The notes under the pieces are model-generated. The model was given only the letters and a program-made list of their open reading frames with translations, was not told the origin of the DNA and made no database searches. A DNA stretch of 64,000 nucleotides from assembly GCA_003342815.1 (NCBI GenBank), contig PTEX01000012.1, positions 5,069,209 to 5,133,208 on the forward strand. Direction: 5' to 3'. A program made the position numbers and the translations under genes. This stretch comes from Eudromia elegans (taxonomy: Eukaryota; Chordata; Aves; Tinamiformes; Tinamidae). Shown piece after piece: positions 27,101-38,865 of the stretch; the first letter of the stretch is position 1, and each line of letters begins with the position of its first letter.

Positions 27101-30100
27101 TCTCCAATTAGAGGCTGCTCTGGTTATCTGAAGCAAGCACTGTGGAAGGAGAATACTTTTAGGTATCCATGGAGCCAACACAAACTGTTGGTACCTCTTT
27201 TCCTTGCCGTGTACCTTGAGTACTCATTGCTCTCCCAATGAGGTGCATAGTTACCAGTTTGTATTTTCAAGCACTGCTCAAAACATACAGAAAAAGTCAT
27301 TGTGAATTTTTACAGGTCTTCATTATGCAGAATATAGGCAAGTAATGTCTGTCTTCTTTCATTGCCTCCTTGTCCCAGACCTCTGTTGCTTGCAAGCCTG
27401 CTGTGTTAAATAATATCTTATTTCTTATAAAGTGTTTCACATTGACTTCAAATACTTGAGTGTGTGACTTAAAAGTGGACTTTTTTCCAAGCAGAGAAAA
27501 CTTTCAGTACTTGTGGAAGGCAACACAAAAGTGTCATGAGCACAGCTGAGTGCAATTTATTATCCATTTGAGGGAATACTTGTGGGAATATGTTTATAAT
27601 CTTTGCTCGGCTCCACACACTGATGTTATGCACTGGGTATTTCGACTTCAGACACCTTGCTATTTCTAGAACGACTCGGAGGTAGAAAGGTCAATGAGAG
27701 GATTATTACGGAGAGATCTTTCCAGTGTCACACACTAATGAAATGAGGCAAAGAGTGATACTGGAGACTAACCACTTGAGTGGACAGCAAGCAAGGTGTG
27801 GGTTCCTGGACTTCACGGGATAGTTTATATGAGCAAGTGGCTGGAAGTGTTTGGAGCAATTTCTGGGGCCTCAGGCTTTGTACAGTATTCAGAACCACCT
27901 TCTGCAATTACAGGCAATTTGCAAGTGATTGTCTGCTTCAGTAGAAGAGTAACTTCTGGCTTCAGACCAGGATTTGGATGAGCCAAGGATTTGAATTTTA
28001 GCTAGAGTAAGAGCTCTGATAGTCACACTGGTGTGTCAAGGAAAGCACAAACCAGAAATGTTCTGAATGGAAAGAATACTGGTGATATTAGTGCAAACTC
28101 AAGGAGCGTGGGATATGTTTTTGGATAAAGATTATGGTGCATTGGCCACAAAATAGCTACTGGTGTTGGACACGTGGTTTAAAATGTTAGTCTAATTTTT
28201 AAGAGTGTATATTTCTATATAGCCCACTATATGGTCAAAGCACACATCTGCATGTGTAGCATCTTTGTAGGTCAGATAGTAAGTTCTGAAGTGTTCAGTT
28301 TGTTAAAAAGGTTGGTAAAAGTGGTCATGTAATGTCTTGCAGGATGCAGCTCGTATAGCAGGGATCCCAGTCTTCCTGCATACAGTCCCTCTTGTTACAG
28401 AAGTCTTTTAGCTTCTATACCAAATGAGTAAAGGATGTTTACTTTAATATAAAATTCATATTCATTCCCAGAGCCAACCTCTTAAGGATATTAAATTAAT
28501 GAAACATTCCTGGAGAAAAAAATAGTATGTGATTGTGTTATCAAAAACAGTGTTTCAGAAATTCACAACAAGCTGAGTGCCTGCTGAGTTGTTGCTTGCT
28601 CTGTTTGCTGGTTTGGACACAGAACTCGGGAGCCTTCCTCATCCTGAGCTGACCTGGTGCCTGCCTGACTAGGTAGAAACTTGGGCAGGTGGCTGCAAAA
28701 AGCCTAGAAAGTCTTTATCAGGCGTACGCAAACGGATTTTGGAGAGATGTGTAAATTATCCAAGTTTGAGTGTGGGTTTTTTTTTCCAGAAACAGAAAAA
28801 AAAAAAAAATGCACATCTTTAATGTTAGGATTGCAGCCTGCTAAATTTCAAGGCTCTTCTCCAGCTCCTCATGGGATCTTAGGATTTCTCAGAGAAAAGG
28901 CTGCTGGAACTTGTCAAAACAAGACTTTTTTTTTTTCTCTTAGCCTCATTCTCTCAAAAAGCAAAACCATATTTGCTGAAATTTTCTTTTAAAGGAATCA
29001 ACAAGAAACAAATTAGCATTTTTTTTTCAAATTTATTAGTAGCTGAAAGGTGGCTTTATAATGGGGATTGATGTGAGGCATTCAGAAAGAGGTAGTGATA
29101 ACTCAGTATGTCATAATCTGTTAGGATGCATGAGAAAGGAAAAAAGTAAACAAAAGATAAAAAGAAAATGAAGGATAAATCTTAGTCAGTGTATTCAAAG
29201 CCTATATAAAGTCCCTTTGGATGAGTTTGACAATGAATTCTGGAACAAGAATAAAATAACAGGGAGAATTTACAGCCAACTGACAAGAATTGATTAGGCA
29301 ATCAATCTCAAGGCAATGTACATCTAATGTTATCAGGGGCCTTTGTCATGTGTCTGATGATAGAAAACAAAAAAAACTCAAAATCACTCATCAAGAACTT
29401 TCCCACATTATAAATAAGAATTCTTCCCCATCCAAAAATTAGACTAGTTTATCTAGTAGCAAGTATGTTGTCTAGACGTAGGGAGACAGTACTGAAAAAT
29501 GGTAATAGTGCCTACCAAAAGAGATGAGACTTAGTTGCATAAAAAAGTTTGATTAACTGTTGTTAAACCACTAGAAGAAGCACAAGACAGCAATCTTCAT
29601 TGCTGAAAGGATGACTGATACAGTCTGTTTTGTAGAAATACTACATTTTTACTATTTTTTTTTTTCAAAATGACGTCATACACAGAGGACAGCAGTTTGA
29701 AATGCTTTGTTTTTACAGGTGGGCTGCAAATAAACAAAAACTTCGGGTTATGAAACACTGCCAAATTTAGAAAACTTCTTGAGCACCTATCACCAGAGAA
29801 AAAAACCACAGGCAAATATAGTGATGACTCTGAAAAGTCAGTAGTGGAGGTGTCAAATTAATCTTTTATATATCTTACAAGATGACCCTGGGTGTTTCCA
29901 GAACCTACTAATAAACCACTGGTGAGTGAGGTGTGATGTCTGTGTGTTACAAAGAAGCCATAATAGAACGGAGATGTGATCCGACTAGTCATTTTTGCCC
30001 GAAACTTGACTTGTAGAAAGCAAATTCTGCATTTAAGTTTTGTGAATTATAAACATTATTTCAGAATTCAGAAAATTTGAAACTCCTTACAGAGATATGT

Positions 30101-30827
30101 GAGAATAAAATGGAGTAGCAAAATTAAAAGGGAATAAAATAAAGAATGAAAAGTGGAGAAACAGATTTTGGTGATGATCTTTGTCACAAATTCTTAGAGT
30201 AGACCCAGGAAACTGATAATCAAGTATTAAGGACTTCAAGTCTTTAAAGTCAAGTATTAAAGTATGGAATTTATATTCTGTACATTAAATGTTCAGTATT
30301 GCTCATGAAAATACTCAGCATCTATTGGATCTGGTTTCTGAATTTTTCTGTCTTGAAATATATTTCAGTGAGGTTAAGTCATCCTACCTAAAACCTAAGC
30401 ACATTTAGAAATATTTATGTTTTTATCAGTCTTAACACTGTTGTCCATAGTACTTTCCTATGTAGTTGCATATCGTTTGTATAATTGCTTTTAGCATCTG
30501 TGAAATTCCCTGTCACATAAGGCAGGGAAAAAAATGCAAAAAATATAAATGACTGGTGCTTCAGAGATGGTTCTTGGTTGGATGTGGGCAGCCTATAAGA
30601 TGTAAGATACAGTAATTGCTCAGATACAAAATTGTATTCTGGGATCACTCATATGTCTTTTACCTTGTAGTGTTTCAAAAGATGCGTTTATTTGGAGTCA
30701 CATGCTAAGCAATAGAAGGCACAGGACTGTAATAAGCTCTTGCCCTCTGAAACATGTTTATCTTGTCACTGAGGGCACTTGCTAATGTGATTTTCCTACC
30801 TTTAGCAAAGCCAAAGTGATGTCTGCT
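21113..30827. other. Long AT-rich intronic stretch, no gene seen
   Basis: Nearly 10 kb without a recognisable exon, RNA gene or interspersed repeat. Open frames are short and scattered. A- and T-runs occur at about 26,758-26,768, 28,770-28,810 and 28,927-28,940. Confidence 0.55.
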
Positions 30828-30925
30828 GCCGTTGCTACGCTACAGGAGCGGAGCACTGAACTGTCCGGTGCGTCGTAGCACGCACGTTGCAGCGTTCGGT
30901 TCACAGTCGCTGCTGTTACGACCAC
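30828..30925. promoter_or_regulatory. Small CpG cluster in AT-rich intron
   Basis: About eleven CpG dinucleotides fall within roughly 100 bp, including gtccggtgcgtcgtagcacg and cgcacgttgcagcgttcgg, in a region where CpG is otherwise rare. No repeat or coding sequence explains it. Possible enhancer; a lineage-specific insertion is the alternative. Confidence 0.25.
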
Positions 30926-32391
30926 TTTTTAAAGCCTTCCTTAAGCAAGTGGACAAGACAGTTTAACCTCCAAAAACGCCACATGTAAAATAATAATTCA
31001 CAAGTGTTTTTCTTGTTTGCTAAGAATGACTAGGAGTAGGAGTACTCAGCTTCAATGAGTCTGTTGTACTGAATTTCAGGTATTTTGTATTTTTGAAATT
31101 GTAGAATATGACCTAAAAGGCAGCTCTTGAGATAGTCTACAACAAAACAAGAATATTCAAAACTATCTACTGCATTTTCAACTTTACTTGTGTCCAAATC
31201 CATGCCATCTGGCTTTGTTTCGTAAGTTATATGGCTAGAATAGGCTTCATCAACCCTATCCTCCCTCAGAAAGAGGAATAATAGAAGAGATACCTCTAGG
31301 GAACAGTTTGTGCTGCAAATCTGGTATGTACTTTAGGACAGGCTCCTAGAGGAGCCTGCATCATTCTATTGGTTGTAGAGAGCTCCTAGTCAGATAACGT
31401 AAATGAGACACCTACCTTTTATATAACTTTTGTATAGCTAAAGCTATAGCGATGCATCCCACTGGCTGTGATAAAGTGGATATTTTTAAAACTCGCTGAC
31501 CCGAGAAGAATCCAGACCAAGATTAACAGATGGAGGTGCAACAAAACTGGGAGTGTACTTCTACAGTGTTGCGTGTAAGCTGTTAGTGTGACTTTCTCCT
31601 AAATGTCAGTCACCTGAAGGGCATGCTGTAATGCTATGGAGAAGGGTTTTTGTACAGAGACACCCCTCTATCTCCCTTCCATGGAAGAAACAAGACTCTT
31701 GTGAGGATAGGTGAACGACATGTCAATAAAAGTGGCCTTTTTTCTCATTTACATCCTCTGCCTAAACCTCACAGAGCAGAAAGATTGACAGTGTGTTTCT
31801 TAAGAGATGTGTAACGTGTTCTCTGTGGTGTCAACTATGGTGACTGTAATGTCAAGAAATCCCGTTTTGATGACATTGAGCTCACTAGGCAAAAGATAAA
31901 GACCGAAAATTAAACTGTTGGAAACACTGGCTTCCTGGCTGACAGTTCATTAGGCTGCAGAAGAGAGATTCCTTTTATTTTTCTGTAGCCTGGAAATGCA
32001 TTAGGTGTTCTCCAAGCTATTAAAAATGCTTTGGTTCACAATGCCAGGTAGGTTTAATGGATTTCCCTGCCAGTATAGTGAATGTGATAACAATGAAGCG
32101 TGAAACAACCTGTTTTAATGACTTACACTTCTAATAGCTTGTGCTATTTCCTGCTTAGATCAGGTGTTAAATTTTTAAAAGATGTCTGGGTCTTTCATTA
32201 ATTGAACAAGCAACCACTTGACAGTGAGTGAAGTATTAATTATAAGGTCGTGTTCCTTGTACATTAGCAAATACTACAGAAAGTTTTCTAGCAAACCTCT
32301 TGAAGAAGAAGTAGTAACATCTATTGCTTCTGAGACACTTTCTGCCTATTGACATGCAGTTTATAAAGTAGATGTGCTCCTTTCTCTACAG
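30926..32391. other. Intron end before exon a
   Basis: AT-rich intronic sequence ending in the ctctacag acceptor of exon a. Nothing else recognised. Confidence 0.6.
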
Positions 32392-32530
32392 CTGGGATGA
32401 CAGCAGCTCGGTAAGCAGTGGCCTCAGCGACACTCTTGATAACCTCAGCACGGATGATTTGAACACCACATCATCTGTCAGCTCTTATTCCAATATAACT
32501 GCCTCTTCAAGAAAGAATACTCATGCCCAG
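32392..32530 (+). CDS. NAV3: NAV3 exon a (139 nt): SWDDSSSVSSGLSD segment
   Basis: This is the first visible coding exon. The acceptor is ctctacag and the donor is gtaagt. The first base completes a serine codon begun in an unseen upstream exon (phase 2). After it come 46 codons starting WDDSSSVSSGLSDTLDNLS and ending KNTHAQ, stopping on a codon boundary. The segment is acidic and rich in Ser, Thr and Asp, and matches the strongly conserved stretch shared by NAV2 and NAV3; the reading TDDLNTTSSVSSYSNIT favours NAV3. No catalytic motif is expected here, since it is part of the unstructured linker between the CH domain and the coiled coils. The reading frame happens to stay open about 90 nt into the next intron, so retention of that intron would add foreign residues before a stop. 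Confidence 0.95.
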
Positions 32531-35500
32531 GTAAGTGGCTTTTCACTGCTGTCTCTCGCAATTCCTCCACAAGTAGGCAGGATTACAGGGAAAACAAAAC
32601 AAAAGCCAGCAGTTTGCTAGCTGCTCTGTTACAGTTGTGTGCAGGAAGCATTGTGTTTCAGTAAGCAACATGAAGGGCCCTAGAGCATCTCTGCTCCCGG
32701 AGGCTTGGCTGCTGGGGCTGAGGGCAAATTTAGGGGCAGCACAGCCCCTGGTGGCTGCTGTTGCACTGGTGACCTGGAGTGGGTATCTCTTTCAGCATGT
32801 GGCACAATTTCAATCATTTTTCATAGAATCATAGAATGGCTAGGGTTGGAAGGGACCTGTAGAGGTCATCTAGTCCAACCCCATCTGTCTTGAGTTGTAA
32901 CATGGCAGGGAAGAAAATATGCACAGCGTTAATGTCTTTTCCCTATTCTATCCTTTGGGAGAAAGGTGCTTGAAGAGGTGAGCCCACAGGTGGCAGAGCA
33001 TCTGTTCTCCCATTTATGTCAAGGAGAGAAAATGGCCATTAGGAATGTCATCAATTAGGAGTTATGGATAATTTGCTCCCCTATTCCCTTTGAGGGCATG
33101 TGCAATGAAAGAAAGAAGAGCTGTATTTATCACTTCTTCTGGGTTTTCCATATTTTAGCAGAAAATCAGAATTCCAGGCTATGAACTCCAGTTGATGTTG
33201 TTTGTTCTCATACAGAATCATATCTCCTTACCAGCTTGCTAACATTTACTTTAGTGCCTATCTCTGGCTATTAACCTCTCTCTTAGGCAGGGAGATAGAT
33301 GAGGAGAGGTCCAACCATGTTTTCCACAAATGAAGCCTTACTTGCTCTACCACCACTTGAATATTAAGAACTTGGTTTGGATCCCTGTTGCAACTGGTCC
33401 AAAAGAAACCATGCCTATCATCTCTTGTCTGTGTCATTTTGATTCATACTTAATCTTTTCCTTTCTCCCGAATTAAAAACACTCCCTCGTGCTGCAAGGC
33501 CTGCACAGCATCACACAAGCTGACAAAGCGTAATGTCAAAGTAGGATTCATAGCAGGGCAGAGCCACAAGCAATAAATAACAAGCTCTTGCATCAGGCAC
33601 CCCGGCGTTTCTTCCAGTTCCCCTCATATTCCTCTCTTGCAAGAGAGGAAAAAGACTGTGCAGTACATTAACAGGCTTAGGTTCCTAAAACAAAAAAAAG
33701 AGAGAGTGAAGTTAGTCCCAACTGAGAGACATTCACTGCCCTGTTGTTTACTGTTTATGATCAAGGAATTTCAAGTCTGAACACTCAGCTCAGAGGGAAG
33801 AGTTGAGGTCTCCTGTGATTTAATGTTAAATATTGAGGATTCAAGACTGACACCTTGAATTCCCTTCAGACTCCTGCAGGCTGCCAGTGTGTGCAGTTCA
33901 GAGATCTATTTTGTAGATCTCAACTACTGCAAACTGTGTCAATGTGAGAAAAGTATGTTTGTCATTTGCCTCAGGAGACGAGGAAGTAAAGTCAGCTTGG
34001 GAGTGAAGTTTACTTTAATCTGCAGTAGGAGCTCCAGGAAAAATTTTAGACCTGTGTTGTACTCACAGGTCTAAGATACATGGATGTCAACATTCTCCAG
34101 CTTTTGCCATGGCTTTTCCCACTACGTGGAGTCCAGCCTCTCTCCTTTCATGTCAGCGGTGATGGCCAGCTGGGCCTGCCCTAGGTGTTCCACTGCATCA
34201 TCATTATCCTAACTGAGAAATCTGTCTGACTGTTTAACTCTTTCTGGCTTTTCCTCTTCAGTAGTCTCTTGTCCTGCATGATCAGCCAGTTACTATTTGC
34301 CATTTATTTTGTGATGAACCAAGGTGCAGAGGGTTCAGATGCTGGGTTTATCTTTGCCAGGGTTGTTTTACATTGTGAAAGCTAAGAGAAGAACTCACAC
34401 CAAAGTAAATTAATGAGAAAGGAGCGTATCCCAGGCCAGCTTGCAACCCCAGCTAGCAAGTGATGAGCACAATATGTAAGCGTTTTGCCAGCTGTTCTCC
34501 AGGTGGGGAACATAGTCTTCCAACACAGAGATCCCATTTGCAGCCTCTTTAAGGGACTGGAGAAATGTAGGTAGGCTCTATCCTGAGGCAGAAATTGGAT
34601 ATCTTGCTGTTGTTGCTTTCTTATTAAAAAGGAATTGACATCACTTCACAGGTCCCATAATGGCAAGGAGAAGCTTTTAGAAAGTCTTATATTTGTCATT
34701 TCTTGGAAATAGTACAGTTTGCTTTCAAAATGTATAGCTATGTGTTTATAAGCATTCATTTATGGGAAAAGTTCTGGGAACATTACACATGTTGTAGCAA
34801 TAACACCAGTGGAAACTCTCCTCTGAAGGGTCTTGCAGGATTTGTTTAGATGTTTGCTTGGGCTTTCGTCCCATTGAACATTTACACAATATCTGCACCA
34901 CCTTCTCCCAAGCACATGTTATGTTCTGAAAGTGCAGGAGGCTTTTGCATTTTGCATGCCTCAGATGACAAGTGTGTAAACAGCAAGTGGTTATTCTGCC
35001 AGTCATCCCATCTGTATTAACCCTGCTTGTGACAGCAGTGCCTAGGGAGCAGCCCTGAGGGCTCTCTCTGCAGATGGAGCTGTGGGAACATGGAAGAGTG
35101 GAGAGTCCTTTCCCAAATCCTGCCTGGGTTGCAACGCTGCTTAGACGGACTCTATAGGGGCAGGGCTAAGGCAATCACAGATCTAATGAGCAGTGATGGC
35201 TGGCAGCATCACACCTTGCTGTTGCTGAAGAAGGGCAGGTGGAAGTTAAATAAAGGAAAGGGCAAAGGCAGAGAGGGGAACGGGCCTGAGGAGGAGCAGT
35301 AGTGCTGGTAGTTTTGCTTAAGATATTATCCTTTCTCACTGGTGGTGCAATGCACTCTGTGTTATGGGGGCGATAATCCTAACTCGATAAATGGAAAGTG
35401 TGGGTGGGCAAAAACGGAAATGAGACCATGAGGATTTTGGCAGTATATTTAGGAACTCTACTATTCAAGGTTTTGATTTGAACCTTCCAGAGCAGCGATT

Positions 35501-35834
35501 CATTTGTAAAATGCATAGGGTGTTGAGGGACGTAAGGTATTGCTGGTGATGATTAGAGTAAATTGTTTCACTTTTATATGTTTTATCTATAAAGGAAAGA
35601 GTTTAAATCTGTAGGGGGAAAAAAAAAAAAAAAAAGGAAAAAATGTCTTCCCTGGATGGGAATAGTTTTAAATTTTTGTCACTAGGATCCTGATGTTTTA
35701 TAGTAGAAGTTTTTCTGGTCCCCAGTACAAATAAAGCAATATCCTTGTTTCTCCTCCCATCTTGGGAGTTAAGAAATGAGTAAATATTGAAGATGAGGAG
35801 ACTGACCATTTGTCGTGATGCAAATGTCTCGTAG
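32531..35834 (+). other. NAV3: Intron between exons a and b
   Basis: 3.3 kb, gtaagt to tcgtag. It contains a CR1 fragment at 32,821-32,888 and a long A-run at 35,619-35,635. No other feature recognised. Confidence 0.85.
32821..32888 (-). mobile_element. CR1 LINE tail fragment
   Basis: It begins with two copies of the octamer type tcatagaa(t), the reverse complement of the ATTCTATG repeats that end CR1, followed by gttggaagggacctgtagag and gtcatctagtccaacccc. Only about 68 bp remain, on the minus strand. Confidence 0.9.
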
Positions 35835-36111
35835 CTGAAGACCGACTCGGAGAAGCGCTCAGTGACGGACAGCGAAACGTGGGGCAGCACTGAAGAGCTG
35901 AAGAAGCCGGAGGAGGATTTTGACAGCAGCATAGAGAGCAGCGGCAAATGGAAAGGCCTCCCCTCGGGGCTGTCTGAAGAATCGGAGAAGGGGGGGCAGA
36001 AAGCGTCTCTCACCGTTTCCCAGACGGGATCCTGGAGGAGAGGCATGACTGCACAAGTGGGAGCTGCTCAGTCCAGGCACAAGGCTGGAACAAGTGCTCT
36101 CAAGACCCCGG
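35835..36111 (+). CDS. NAV3: NAV3 exon b (277 nt): TDSEKRS...SQTGSWRRGM segment
   Basis: The exon opens with codons LKTDSEKRS directly after a tcgtag acceptor, whose polypyrimidine tract is poor. It has 92 full codons and ends with a single G before gtagga (phase 1). Recognisable family landmarks are ETWGSTEELKKPEEDFDS, then GQKASLTVSQTGSWRRGM, then KAGTSALKTPG. SQTGSWRRGM is one of the most conserved linker blocks among the NAV paralogues. The segment is mixed charge and has no predicted fold. Joining exon a to this exon in phase 0 gives ...HAQ-LKTDSEK..., and the last G joins the next exon to make the Gly of PGKTDDAKASEK. A minus-strand open frame over the same bases is a shadow. Confidence 0.95.
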
Positions 36112-38159
36112 GTAGGAAACTTCTGCAGTTCGCATTGCACCACTGAAAATAAAGGCTTTGTATTTAGACTTCTGTTATAAGGAGCAAGAAATCTTTACTG
36201 GGTTAAATAGGATTAATGGATGCTTTAAGTGTGTGATAGGCATGGGGAATATGGTAGCAGAATTGTAAGCACACTCGTAGTTATTATCATAAATGATTCT
36301 GAGCCAAGACTTTCATAATATCCTAATTTGCTCATTTTTAGTAACTGTTAATTTGCTACGCTGCATGCTAATAGTTTATTAATCACACAGGAATGTATCC
36401 GTAACATAAACTGTGATAGTATTTTGATTTATTATGATTTGAGTAAGTCAGCTTGTATTGGGGAATTCTTAGAGCAATTTTTAAGCTAATCTCTTCCTTA
36501 AACACTCAAATCAGAGGATCCAAAATGAATATTTTTGAACTAAAGTTGAATTATCACGTTCCAGATACTGTAGGTACTTTATGCTTTATTGTTAAGAAAT
36601 TAAAGAAGTTGTAAAAAATACCTTTTTTTACACTCCTTTATGAGTGTTACATAATTTCATATCTTCTTCAGAAAAAGGCCTCTTTTTGAAAATACAAAAG
36701 ATTTTTCCAAATAATAAGACGGAATAGATGTTTTCACAATCCAGTTTTGAAAACAAAAACCAAAATTGGTGGAATACATCCCTATTAAGATATTCTAGTC
36801 CATCCTCCTAATAAGGGGTAATTTGTAGGACATTTCCTGGCACCATGTCTGTCCTGGCAGACTGCTTTCACAAGTGTGTGTAAGCCCCTCAGTTTGAGTG
36901 GTAGCTAAAGCTCCTTGCAATGGTCCATGGCCATTTAGATTCAGAAGCTGCACCCTTGTGAGGGTGATGAGGAGAAAGATCACGCAGGGTTTCCTGCACA
37001 ACCGCCCTGTTTCCTGCATCTTCTCTGGTATTGCTGGAGATGAGCAGAGAACTACCATGCACCATAGAACTGAGACCTTACCTGCTATTTTTTAAGAACA
37101 GCATAATGGTCTGCGTGCTCACACTGTGTGAGTCTGATCTGTATATTGGTGTGTGCACATGTTTGTGTAGCATAACTCATGTGCCATGTGCATAAGTGCA
37201 GGAGTGAATTTATTGCTGACTTGTAGCTGCTGTTCTTTATGATGATTTAGTTCCATAATACAAATTAGTCCACTATATACCTTCTGTAATCACTAGAAGT
37301 GTGAAGTAAAAACGTTGATATGCTAAATATTAGGAGCCATGTTAGGAGCATACAATTGATAAAGAGAAATTAAAATACAACGATTCAACAAAAAAATTGC
37401 TTGTTTTGGCACTGAAAAGTTGTTTGAGAAAATAAGACACTTTTTTGATATAGAAGAGGATATCTTATCGAGACCTCTAAAAATACCACAATAACATTGT
37501 GTAAAAATATGATTTTAGCCTGTGTAGTGCTAAAGACAGTCTCTCAGAAAATCAAAAATCTTGAGAAGATACCAAAGATATGGGGAAGATGTTAATATGA
37601 TGTTAATAAATGATACTGTTACAAACCAAGAAGGTTGTGATTTATTCCTACCATAACATCATCATCTCTGATAATTTTTCTAGCTAACAACAGAAAAAAC
37701 TTAGTTATGTTAAAGAAAATGCAATCAGTGAAAACCAAAGGAATTTAATAAGTGCTATTAATTTCTACGTGCACAGTTAATGTCATATTTCTGAAAATGT
37801 TAATTATATGTTGTGCTTTATTTTCAAGTATAATTCCTTAGATATGGAAATGCTATTAAAATAAAAGCCTTATTGCCTTCGAGCATTTTCTCTTTTATGC
37901 TGTTCTGCTAAATATGAAGTTAGAAATTCTCAGAAGAATTTCAGGATTTTAATACTTAATGGTTGCTTGTAATGTGTTGTACCTGCTACTGACTTCTGGC
38001 AGGAGACTGAAGACTCCTAAAATAGTCTGCTCTCTTAGGGCAATTTCTCTGTTTCTGTAGTTTTTCATTTGGGGATCATAACCGTATAGTGGTGTAGTTA
38101 GATACTGAGGCGTTACAGCTGCAAGTCTAAATGATCTTTCAAAATATACTTTCATTTAG
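36112..38159 (+). other. NAV3: Intron between exons b and c
   Basis: 2.0 kb, gtagga to ttcatttag, AT-rich. No repeat or further exon recognised. Confidence 0.85.
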
Positions 38160-38865
38160 GAAAAACAGATGATGCGAAAGCTTCAGAAAAAGTGAAAACT
38201 CCCCTGAAAGGAGCCTCTATTCAGCGCTCTCCATCGGATGCAGGCAAAAGTAGCGGTGATGAAGGCAAAAAGCCTCCCTCTGGTATTGGGCGGTCAACTG
38301 CTACTGGCTCCTTTGGATTCAAGAAGTCTGGGATGGGATCTTCTACTATGATCACTGCAAGTGGAGCGACGATCACAAGCGGGTCGGCAACTCTTGGGAA
38401 GATGCCCAAATCTTCAGCCATCGGTGGGAAGTCCAATGCGGGGCGGAAGACGAGCTTGGATGGTTCCCAGAACCAGGATGACGGTGTCTTGCACGTGAGC
38501 TCCAAGACCACTCTGCAGTATCGCAGTTTGCCTCGGCCGTCCAAGTCCAGCGGCAGCGGCATCCCCGGCAGAGGCGGCCACCGCTCCAGCACCAGCAGCA
38601 TCGACTCCAACGTGAGCAGCAAGTCTGCAGGGGCTGCGGCCTCCAAGCTGCGCGAGCCGAGCAAGATCGGCTCCGGGCGATCCAGCCCCGTCACCGTCAA
38701 CCAGACGGACAAGGAGAAGGAGAAGGTGGCTGTGTCCGATTCCGAGAGCGTCTCGTTGTCGAGCTCCCCCAAATCCAGCCCAACTTCGGCGAGCGCCTCT
38801 GGCACGCCAGGCCTCAGGCAGCCGGGCTCCAAATACCCTGACATTGCCTCCCCGACGTTCCGAAG
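38160..38865 (+). CDS. NAV3: NAV3 exon c (706 nt): largest exon here, Ser-rich linker with SGIP motif
   Basis: The exon starts after ttcatttag with GA, completing Gly, then reads KTDDAKASEKVKTPLKGAS. It runs 234 full codons to PDIASPTFR and ends with AG before gtaaga (phase 2). Blocks in order are QRSPSDAGKSSGDEGKKPPS, GIGRSTATGSFGFKKSG, GATITSGSATLGKMPKSS, KTSLDGSQNQDDG, LQYRSLPRPSKSS, GHRSSTSSIDSNVSSKSAG and VNQTDKEKEKVAVSDSESVS. SGIP at 38,555-38,566, set in SGSGIPGRGG with nearby Lys and Arg, fits the SxIP motif through which plus-end-tracking proteins bind EB1. The segment is basic and serine-rich, typical of a microtubule-binding, phosphorylated linker. Third-position GC rises sharply in the second half (see findings). 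Long minus-strand open frames here are by-products of this composition. Confidence 0.97.

Noticed and set aside
35603..36143. Minus-strand open frames over exon b (147 and 94 codons)
   Set aside because: They are shadows of the NAV3 exon on the other strand.
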